Shown: piece by piece, positions 1 to 6,275 of the stretch
Numbering within the stretch: position 1 is the first letter of the stretch
How the letters are laid out: the number at the start of each line of letters is the position of its first letter
DNA from: Bacteroidales bacterium
GTDB lineage: Bacteria > Bacteroidota > Bacteroidia > Bacteroidales > WRGA01
Direction: 5' to 3'
Length of the DNA: 8,523 nt
Assembly: GCA_031279795.1 (NCBI GenBank)
Contig: JAITHZ010000209.1
Location: forward strand, 1-8,523
The notes under the pieces: model-generated
What the model saw: only the letters and a program-made list of their open reading frames with translations
The model's database searches: none
What the model was told of the DNA's origin: nothing
Program-made: the position numbers and the translations under genes

Positions 1-26
1 TATGAAATCGCCAAGCTGACACGATC

Positions 27-45
27 GTCATTTGTGTCAAATGAC
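27..45. promoter_or_regulatory. Operator-like dyad GTCATTTG-TGT-CAAATGAC
   Basis: Positions 27-34 and 38-45 are perfect 8-bp complements around a 3-bp centre, giving a compact 19-bp dyad of the size bound by dimeric regulators. A second, imperfect copy lies at 96-114 (GTCATTTG-ACA-CAAATACA). The sequence fits a tandem operator, but no promoter or regulated gene can be identified next to it, and it could just be part of the larger inverted repeat. Confidence 0.35.
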
Positions 46-111
46 TATTTTTCAGCGATTTGAAGTTGTGAATATTTGTTAATAAATACAAAATAGTCAT
101 TTGACACAAAT
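30..111. repeat. Perfect 22-bp inverted repeat with 38-nt spacer
   Basis: The left arm (30-51, starting ATTTGTGTCAAATGAC) and right arm (90-111, starting AAAATAGTCATTTGACAC) are exact reverse complements. They could form a long hairpin in RNA from either strand. The arms are not followed by a T-tract on the minus strand, so this is not a standard intrinsic terminator for the operon, although it could protect the 3' end of the transcript. Other readings are the terminal repeats of a small non-autonomous element or a pair of protein-binding sites. Confidence 0.85.
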
Positions 112-121
112 ACAGGGACAT

Positions 122-180
122 CATTAATCACTAATCATCACTAATCATTAATCATTAATCACTAATCACTAATCACTAAT
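122..180. repeat. 7-bp tandem repeat array (CACTAAT / CATTAAT)
   Basis: There are eight heptamer units in 59 bp, read on the plus strand as CATTAAT, CACTAAT, a 3-bp remnant CAT, CACTAAT, CATTAAT, CATTAAT, and CACTAAT three times. On the minus (coding) strand the unit is ATTAGTG or ATTAATG. The array overlaps the 3' end of the short GH43: positions 179-162 encode its last five residues and its TAG stop. Because 7 is not a multiple of 3 and the ATTAGTG unit brings a stop in every frame, the array ends translation whichever frame enters it. Its function is unknown. Confidence 0.95.
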
Positions 181-1127
181 TGAATGCTTCCGTCGGGATT
201 GTAATTGAGTTTATCGACGCATATTGAACGAAGCCAGTCGTTAAACTCGCCGTTTCTTTCGGATAATGTGCTGTCGTGGTAAAATGCGTACCATTGTCCC
301 TTGTATTCTACGATAGAACCGTGATTGGTGTAGCTGTTGGTTGGTTCCATGTAAATGCCCATGTATTTCCATGGCCCCAACGGATTGTCGCTGATAGCGT
401 AACGCATTCGGTTGTCGCCTTTTATGCCGTCGTTTTGTTTTGCGTCGTGATTATCGGAATAGGAAAGGTAGTAAATGCCGTTTCGTTTGTGTACCCATGT
501 CGCTTCGTGAAAATCTTCCAACCCTTCCATTGGTTGCAGCTTGCCGTCCAGTTCAATCATGTTGTCGTTGAGCTTACCGCCCAGACAAACGCCACCGCCA
601 CCCTGATAGATATACGCCTGACCATCGTCGTCGACAAACACGCACGGGTCTATGTGCGTTTCCATGCCTTTGATGTAACCGATTACGGTAAAGTCTTTCG
701 CTGGATAACGGCTGGTTGCCACGCCTATTTTCCACGAATTGTTCCAGTTGCTGTCGCTGGGATGCGGAAAATAAAAATAATACGTCCCGTTTTTGTACGC
801 ACAGTCGGGCGCCCACATGAATCCGCCTTCCGGACGTCCCCAGCTTACTTGCGACGAACGCAGGATTTCACCATGGTCGATCCAGTTCACCATGTCATCG
901 GTGGAAAAAACGTGATACTGATCCATCAAATCGCATCCCTTAGGCGGAGCTATGTCGTGGGACGCATACACATACAGCCGTCCGTCGTCCCAGACGCGTG
1001 CCGACGGGTCGGCTGTGTACATGTGCGTAATAAATGGATTGCCAGCCATTTTCTCCTGATTTTCCTGTGAATAACCGGAAAGACTGACGAATGTAAACAA
1101 AAGGGTTGTAATTGAAATTGTCTTCAT
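162..1127 (-). CDS. Short GH43 glycosidase, catalytic domain only, probably periplasmic
   Basis: A 321-residue GH43 enzyme with a signal peptide (residues 1-20, cut likely at GYS|Q) and a complete catalytic domain. The triad is Asp40 in TADPSA, Asp160 in HIDPCVF and Glu208 in FHEATWV, with His269 in NHGS. It aligns along its whole length with residues ~22-310 of the GH43 at 6276-7943, about two-thirds identical by eye, so the two are paralogues with likely related alpha-L-arabinofuranosidase or beta-xylosidase activity. It lacks the CBM and T9SS tail of that paralogue and ends where the paralogue's linker begins. Its last five residues (LVISD) and TAG stop are encoded by a 7-bp tandem repeat. 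That may mean a truncated ancestor, although a lone GH43 domain is functional in principle. A 54-bp AT-rich gap with no clear Shine-Dalgarno site separates it from the preceding gene, so it is probably the last member of the operon visible here. Confidence 0.93.
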   Translation of the reverse strand: MKTISITTLLFTFVSLSGYSQENQEKMAGNPFITHMYTADPSARVWDDGRLYVYASHDIAPPKGCDLMDQYHVFSTDDMVNWIDHGEILRSSQVSWGRPEGGFMWAPDCAYKNGTYYFYFPHPSDSNWNNSWKIGVATSRYPAKDFTVIGYIKGMETHIDPCVFVDDDGQAYIYQGGGGVCLGGKLNDNMIELDGKLQPMEGLEDFHEATWVHKRNGIYYLSYSDNHDAKQNDGIKGDNRMRYAISDNPLGPWKYMGIYMEPTNSYTNHGSIVEYKGQWYAFYHDSTLSERNGEFNDWLRSICVDKLNYNPDGSIQLVISD

Positions 1128-1181
1128 CTTTTTTGTGTTAAATAAATGCTAAATTATTGCTTATCTGTTTGTTTTGTTATT

Positions 1182-3662
1182 TTATTGTTTTATCAATTTG
1201 CAGTGATATATCTGACTGTCTGTTTGCAGCGAAATCAAATACACGCCAGTTGTAACATGCGAAAGATTGATTCTTGATGTGCTGTTTTTCGTTTGTTCGG
1301 AATGAATGATATGTCCGTTTATGTCCGCAAGCGCGATTTGGGCTGGCTGGAGCAAATGCAGCATGAAAATCCCGTTTCCTTCAGGATAAATGGAAAATGA
1401 CGAATCGTCCGGCGTTTGCTGTATGTCGGCAGTTTTTAAATGGAAAACAAAGCGCTTGATATTCATATTGCCAAACGGATAAACAGTCATCACTTGCGTT
1501 CCTTCCGTCAAAAACACTTGCGGTATTGTAGTAGTCTTAAAATCAAGCCTGTATCCTAATGGAACCGTTATTTTTTCGATATTCACATCATCGAAAGCCA
1601 GTTGGAGTTCGCCATTTTTACTGTCAGGCGAAACGGCAATACAGTCAATATCGTACCATCCGCTCTGAGTTACGTTGACAGTGTAGTTGATGTATTCGCC
1701 TGTTTCGGTTTGGGAGACAAAAAAATCATCATTCATGTCATCATAATCAATATCTACAGATTCGCACGGACGGTACTGACCGGGCACATTCCCAGCAGTT
1801 TTATCCCAGTAAGCAAATCCCTGCCCGCCTTCGTTGTAATCTATTGCCTCGACTGTTCCCGGAACACTTCGCAGGATTCCCTGGTAAGGCGTTCCTCGAA
1901 ACACTTCTCCTTTCACTGCCGTATTCCCGCGCGTTACTCCATTTTCATTAAATGCATCAACAGCAAAATAATATTCCGAATCACGGTTGAAATAACCGGC
2001 TTCCAGCTGATTGGCAAATACCATGCTTGCGTTGTTCAGCCGGTCGGCGCTTATGCCCCAGCGAACAACATAACCTGTAGCATTTTCCTGTTTATCCCAT
2101 GTCAGCTGGATACGTCGCCTGTCGTCACCCTGCCTGCGCGCTTGGATACCAGAGACTTCGCCAGCGTGAGCTTCGCCGCTTCCTTTTCCGAAAATACGAA
2201 ATCCTGACAGGGAGAATCTTCCGTTCATATTCGTTGCATTGACGATGCGGAAGTAGCGCGCAGTCGACGGTTCGGCGGCCACAATCAGTTCATGCGGACG
2301 GTCGGCTGTGTTTTGTGAACGGTCGATAAACAGTTCCCAATTGCCGCCGTCGTTCGAGATTTCAATCTTATATTGATAGAACACGCTGGAATTGGGCGCT
2401 TTTACCGTAAAATCCTGGTCGGCAAAATTCACCTGTATTGCGTTTACTTTCATTGATTTTCCCAAATCGACTTGCCACCATTCGCCAATGTTCCCCGTTT
2501 GCGCTGCCCACCAGTTTTCTATTTCTTCGTTGTTGGCATTTTCCGGAATATATCCGGCATAAACGGACGATGCGCTTGCCTGTTTTTTGTATGACAACAA
2601 ATTCCAGTTCGTGGAACAATTTTCGTATTCACTACCTATTTTTTTATTGGGAATGATAAACGGATAATCCGTCCACACCGTGTGGGCGTAGAGGTTGTCG
2701 TTGTCGTCAAAATAAACAGGAAACAAACCCAGCCGCCGTTCAAACTGATGCCGCACGGAGATACGCATAGACGCCACATGCCAGTAATTTCCATAGACGT
2801 CCAGAAAAGTATGGCCGTGTCCCGCGCCACCGATAAAACCGCCGGGTTTGATGGAAAACGGGCTGTTTTCCATATAAGTAAATGGCCCCAATGGGTGGTC
2901 GCTCACATAAATGCCGTCGGCATAAATCCGGTATTCCGTCCCCGGCGCCGCGTATTGCAGATAGTATTTTCCGCTGTATTTAATCATGCAAGGGCCTTCG
3001 TTCCATCCGGTACGTTTTTCGTTATTATCGTTGCCGGGGACTTCCCAGCCGTATTTGTCGCCATTGTGTTCGATCAACACGCTGGGCGTACCGATGGCTT
3101 TGAACCCGTTGGCTGGGTCAACTTCCACGCCCATTATCGGGTCTTTGTCCGAACATCCCCAGTAGATGTAAACCTTGCCCGTGTCGTCGTCTTTGAAAAA
3201 AGCAGGGTCGGTGACAGAATAGCTGAATCGCGACGGAACAAGCTCTTGCCATGCATCAACATCCGGATTTTCTGTATAAAAAATCCGTGTAGAACCGCTG
3301 GCGAAATAATACAGTTTCCCTTCCCAAACCAAAATCGTAGGAGCATAATTTTCCTGCACAGCAAGGGTTGTGCAGCGAATATACGTCCATTCTGTCAAAT
3401 CAGCCGAACTCCAGTAACCTCCTGACTTGGAGGCGAACAGATAGTATTTCCCGTTGAAATATTCACAAACAGGGTCGGCGGCTTCCCGTCGCGAAGGTTC
3501 GTCGAATTGAAACCGGTAATTCAAATCCATCGGGTTGGCAACAATCCGTTTATTATCCGTCTGTGCCTGCATGGTTGTCATATTCAGGAGAAATACGAAA
3601 CATACAGCGCGAGATGCGAAACATCGCAAAACAGGAGATAGATGCGAAAACGACGGTTTCAT
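1182..3662 (-). CDS. Secreted multi-domain GH43-type enzyme (GH43, F5/8-type, FN3-like, CBM6/35-like, T9SS tail)
   Basis: An 826-residue secreted GH43-like enzyme. The start is the ATG overlapping the upstream stop; it gives a 34-residue signal peptide (hydrophobic core ~19-28, cut likely at MQA|Q). Catalytic domain ~40-340: Asp63 in AADPV, Asp152 in VTDPAFF and Glu222 in GWNEGPC are the expected triad, and GGAGHGHTF (His282/284) and FERRLGLFPV are typical of a GH43 branch different from the other two GH43 genes here. Residues ~353-491 form a discoidin/F5-8C (CBM32-like) module (QASASS, WWQVDLGK, ARYFRIVNATN, LSGFRIFG). Residues ~500-590 look like a fibronectin type III domain (IQLTWDKQENATGYVVRWG). 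Residues ~601-742 are the CBM6/35-like module shared with the 555-residue GH43. Residues ~756-826 are a T9SS type A sorting domain (FSIYPEGNG, TTGVYLISL). An arabinofuranosidase or galactan/xylan side-chain role is plausible, but the substrate is not readable from sequence. Confidence 0.93.
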   Translation of the reverse strand: MKPSFSHLSPVLRCFASRAVCFVFLLNMTTMQAQTDNKRIVANPMDLNYRFQFDEPSRREAADPVCEYFNGKYYLFASKSGGYWSSADLTEWTYIRCTTLAVQENYAPTILVWEGKLYYFASGSTRIFYTENPDVDAWQELVPSRFSYSVTDPAFFKDDDTGKVYIYWGCSDKDPIMGVEVDPANGFKAIGTPSVLIEHNGDKYGWEVPGNDNNEKRTGWNEGPCMIKYSGKYYLQYAAPGTEYRIYADGIYVSDHPLGPFTYMENSPFSIKPGGFIGGAGHGHTFLDVYGNYWHVASMRISVRHQFERRLGLFPVYFDDNDNLYAHTVWTDYPFIIPNKKIGSEYENCSTNWNLLSYKKQASASSVYAGYIPENANNEEIENWWAAQTGNIGEWWQVDLGKSMKVNAIQVNFADQDFTVKAPNSSVFYQYKIEISNDGGNWELFIDRSQNTADRPHELIVAAEPSTARYFRIVNATNMNGRFSLSGFRIFGKGSGEAHAGEVSGIQARRQGDDRRRIQLTWDKQENATGYVVRWGISADRLNNASMVFANQLEAGYFNRDSEYYFAVDAFNENGVTRGNTAVKGEVFRGTPYQGILRSVPGTVEAIDYNEGGQGFAYWDKTAGNVPGQYRPCESVDIDYDDMNDDFFVSQTETGEYINYTVNVTQSGWYDIDCIAVSPDSKNGELQLAFDDVNIEKITVPLGYRLDFKTTTIPQVFLTEGTQVMTVYPFGNMNIKRFVFHLKTADIQQTPDDSSFSIYPEGNGIFMLHLLQPAQIALADINGHIIHSEQTKNSTSRINLSHVTTGVYLISLQTDSQIYHCKLIKQ
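1313..1848 (-). repeat. Duplicated CBM + partial T9SS block, copy 1
   Basis: This stretch of the 826-residue GH43 gene matches 6404-6939 in the same orientation at a constant offset of 5,091 bp, with no indels. Over 1313-1820 I count about 20-25 base differences by eye. It encodes the CBM6/35-like module and the first part of the sorting domain. Similarity falls towards 1848, and the final ~35 codons of each gene diverge clearly. Confidence 0.92.
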
Positions 3663-6265
3663 CGACTGGGAATTTTATCGGTGAATGGAATTTCTTTTCG
3701 CAGCATCCGGCTTGCCTGTCCAGCCAGAAACAGATAATAGTCGCTGCCCAAATCTGCTTCTATCGGAAGGAAATAGCTTTTGCCGACCGGTACTTCGGTT
3801 GCGCATTTGAAAATGGCGGTGCCTTCGTCTATTTCATCGAACATGGCAAGGTAGAGCATTTCGGCATGCTGGGCAATATGGCTCGAAAGCTGTTGCCAGT
3901 AAAAACTGCCACGATTGCGCGGTATCGGTTTGGAGCCTTTGTTCATGTTTACCCACGAAAAACCAGGAAATGCCAGCGGAGCATAATCCACTCCATTTTG
4001 TTGACACCACTCCATGTCCTTTTTCACCAAATCCTCGTAAAGCGGAAATGTCTGTTCGTTGTAACGACCAACAAACCATGGCATTACTATATCGCATTTC
4101 CGTATCAGGCGGTGCAGTTCAGGGTCGTCAAGCGTATCGTCTTCCAGTTTCCTCCAGTGAGTAGGAACGCCAATCAACACGCTGTAGCCGCGTGCAACCA
4201 GTGCGTCGATAATGATTTCAGCCTCTCGGAAGCCGTATTTTCGTCGATCGTTGAAGCCAACGCCCCAGACAGCTACCAGCGGTTTCCCGTTGTGGTGCAA
4301 GTACGATGGATTGTCAATTCGTGCGCGGATATCGTACTGGCTGGAGATAGAATCAATGTCCTTCAACAGCAGCTGTTCGTCGCCAGGCAACATGCCGCTC
4401 AAATCGTACATGATGCTGATAGCACGATTGTTGGCATTGGCGGCATTGATTGCCGACTGCCATACTTTGTTCAGCTGGACATAGCTCTTGGGTCGTTTTA
4501 TTTCTGCCACAAAACGCTGAACGAAAACGCCGTCAATCCCATATTCGCGCATCCACCGAAAATGTGTCCGCACCGTCGATTCGTCATATTCGCTCATCAC
4601 ATACGCGGGACTTCCGCTGGCAAAAACGAAACTGGTTTTGTATATCTTGTCGTATTCCGACACCTCTGGCCACATGTCAATCGTGCAGTTGCCCGGATAA
4701 AAATCGCCATCCCTGCCCCAGTAATGATACCAGCCCCGTTCGGAACCGTCGCCCGGACAGCTGAACCAGCCTTGATAGCCAGCCATGGCCAGTCCTTTAT
4801 ACGTATCGTATTTCTTGACAGACGGAATTGTGGATTCGTTGTTCCAGTCATTAACGGCTGTTTCGATGAAATCGACAATGGACGCCGGATTGGGAAAACT
4901 GTGCGGATGATGCCGAAAACCTTTTTTTACAACAACTGTAATCTTGCCGCCTTTGGCGCGTATTTTTTCTTCAAATGGAAACGTGTTCTGGGAATTAACT
5001 GCAGCTTCGTCCAATTCGGCGCAGAGAATCAATATCGGATAGTTGCCCTTTACAATTTCATCTATTTTGTCAATGGGACTTTCGTTAAAATGTTGGATTT
5101 GGCTGCGATTGACGCCATAGTTTTCGCGAATACCCTGTGTTATTTCATTTTCTGGCTTTTCTTCGCCGTCGGATTTATAATACATGGCTTTCATGTCCAA
5201 AAGCGGATTGTCGACATACACTGCCGCAACTTTGTCGGGGTTGGCTGCCGCCCAGTTGAAAGCGTAAACCCCTCCCCTACTCATGCCTTCCAGCACAACG
5301 CGCGCATTCAGGCCTCCGCTGTGCAGCAACTGATAAAAATCGTTCCATTCGCGGATGTTTTGTGCATTTCCCATGCGTTCCGACTGATCGCAATAAACCA
5401 CATGATAACCTTTTTCCAGCAGCGCGATATCAGTTTGAGGTTCATGCGCCCAGAAACGCATTCGCCAAATCCATGGATGATGGACGGCCGCTTTTCGGGG
5501 TTTCACTACCTTGCACTCCCGTCCGTTCTGTTGAAACTCGGCACACTCGTATCCGGCAAAGTCTACGGTTTTATATTGTATTCCTTTATTTTTCAAGACA
5601 GTGAACATGTCGAATGTTTCGTCAACCGGAAAAATTATCTGCTGAAACAGCCGTTTTGCGATAATGGCTGAACCCTTTTTTTCGGGATGAATACGGTCGG
5701 GTATCAAATCGGGACGGTCGACAAGCAACGGATACATGTCGATGACTTCAACCTGTTCGGCGCGGGCGGCCTGCTGCAGACGCGGCACAACTTCCCGCCG
5801 ACAAACCGGAGAGTAAATGTCGGCGCTGTCTGTCACGAAAAATGCGGTTGGCAACAGCACAATCACGCGCGGATGCGACGGCAATTCCTTGAATGAACGT
5901 ATCATTGCGCGACAGTCGGCTTCCAGCTCGCTGTAAAAAGGCCGGTTAACTGCTTTGGCGTCGTTTCCGCCAAGGTCGATAAACACAATGTCGGGATTGC
6001 TTTTCAACGCATCCCTGTAAGCGCCAGTATTCCAGTAGGGAAAATTTCCTTTTCGCAACATGGTCGAACTGCTTACTCCATAATTGCTCACTGTGTAATT
6101 CACGCCCAGCAGCGACTGTAACTGCCCCGGATAGGAATTTTCCTTCGGATTTTCGATTCGCGCTCCTTCGGTAATGCTTGCGCCCACGCAGGCTATTCGT
6201 GTCTGCGCATTGCCTGTTAAACAGACAATAAGAAAGAAAAATATAAAAAAAGCATTTTTTTTCAT
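3659..6265 (-). CDS. Three-domain fusion: SGNH esterase + alpha/beta hydrolase + GH71/GH99-like glycosidase
   Basis: An 868-residue exported protein with a signal peptide (residues 1-20, cut likely at GNA|Q). Residues ~22-212 are an SGNH/GDSL hydrolase, the fold of many acetylxylan esterases: Ser30 in VGASITEG, Gly63 in NYGVSS, Asn101 in LGGND, and Asp190/His193 in DRIHP. Residues ~215-473 are an alpha/beta hydrolase, with nucleophile elbow GMSRGG (Ser329), probable acid Asp419 in CAELDE, and His in RHHPH (452-455). Residues ~485-860 resemble the GH71/GH99-like proteins often labelled xylosidase/arabinosidase in Bacteroidota (AGYQGWFSCPGDG, WYHYWGRDG, TIDMWPEVSEYD). Glu811 and Glu814 in DEIDEGT match the ExxEG spacing of the GH99 catalytic glutamates. 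There is no T9SS tail, so periplasmic action is expected. The protein may combine deacylation and glycosidic cleavage on one substrate. The stop overlaps the next gene's ATG. Domain families are clear; the substrate of each is unknown. Confidence 0.93.
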   Translation of the reverse strand: MKKNAFFIFFFLIVCLTGNAQTRIACVGASITEGARIENPKENSYPGQLQSLLGVNYTVSNYGVSSSTMLRKGNFPYWNTGAYRDALKSNPDIVFIDLGGNDAKAVNRPFYSELEADCRAMIRSFKELPSHPRVIVLLPTAFFVTDSADIYSPVCRREVVPRLQQAARAEQVEVIDMYPLLVDRPDLIPDRIHPEKKGSAIIAKRLFQQIIFPVDETFDMFTVLKNKGIQYKTVDFAGYECAEFQQNGRECKVVKPRKAAVHHPWIWRMRFWAHEPQTDIALLEKGYHVVYCDQSERMGNAQNIREWNDFYQLLHSGGLNARVVLEGMSRGGVYAFNWAAANPDKVAAVYVDNPLLDMKAMYYKSDGEEKPENEITQGIRENYGVNRSQIQHFNESPIDKIDEIVKGNYPILILCAELDEAAVNSQNTFPFEEKIRAKGGKITVVVKKGFRHHPHSFPNPASIVDFIETAVNDWNNESTIPSVKKYDTYKGLAMAGYQGWFSCPGDGSERGWYHYWGRDGDFYPGNCTIDMWPEVSEYDKIYKTSFVFASGSPAYVMSEYDESTVRTHFRWMREYGIDGVFVQRFVAEIKRPKSYVQLNKVWQSAINAANANNRAISIMYDLSGMLPGDEQLLLKDIDSISSQYDIRARIDNPSYLHHNGKPLVAVWGVGFNDRRKYGFREAEIIIDALVARGYSVLIGVPTHWRKLEDDTLDDPELHRLIRKCDIVMPWFVGRYNEQTFPLYEDLVKKDMEWCQQNGVDYAPLAFPGFSWVNMNKGSKPIPRNRGSFYWQQLSSHIAQHAEMLYLAMFDEIDEGTAIFKCATEVPVGKSYFLPIEADLGSDYYLFLAGQASRMLRKEIPFTDKIPSR

Positions 6266-6275
6266 TTCAACCTTG

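Larger units (their letters stand above)
1..161. other. Non-coding region downstream of the last GH43
   Basis: I see no supportable coding sequence in these bases on either strand. The region holds the inverted repeat (30-111), most of the heptamer array (122-161) and AT-rich spacer. No recognisable remnant of a CBM or T9SS domain follows the short GH43 stop. The next gene, if any, begins beyond the left edge. Confidence 0.7.

Noticed and set aside
30..111. Standard Rho-independent terminator
   Set aside because: The hairpin is AT-rich with a 38-nt loop and no T-tract follows on the minus strand.
60..120. Bacteroidota-type promoter (-33 TTTG, -7 TAnnTTTG)
   Set aside because: TTTG and TATTTTG-like strings occur on both strands, but none has the right pairing and spacing with a gene downstream.
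122..180. CRISPR array
   Set aside because: The units are 7 bp and contiguous, with no unique spacers.
276..1070. 264-codon plus-strand frame opposite the short GH43
   Set aside because: A similar antisense frame lies opposite the paralogous GH43 (7143-7742), as expected from mirrored codon bias. There is no domain signal.
1602..2207. Plus-strand frame whose start matches the frame at 6756-7064
   Set aside because: The two share sequence only because both lie opposite the duplicated CBM block. They are not a small gene family.
3563..5671. 702-codon open frame on the plus strand opposite the fusion gene
   Set aside because: The minus strand here has three well-defined enzyme domains with catalytic motifs. 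The plus-strand frame has no recognisable domain or motif and is best explained as an antisense shadow of biased codon use.
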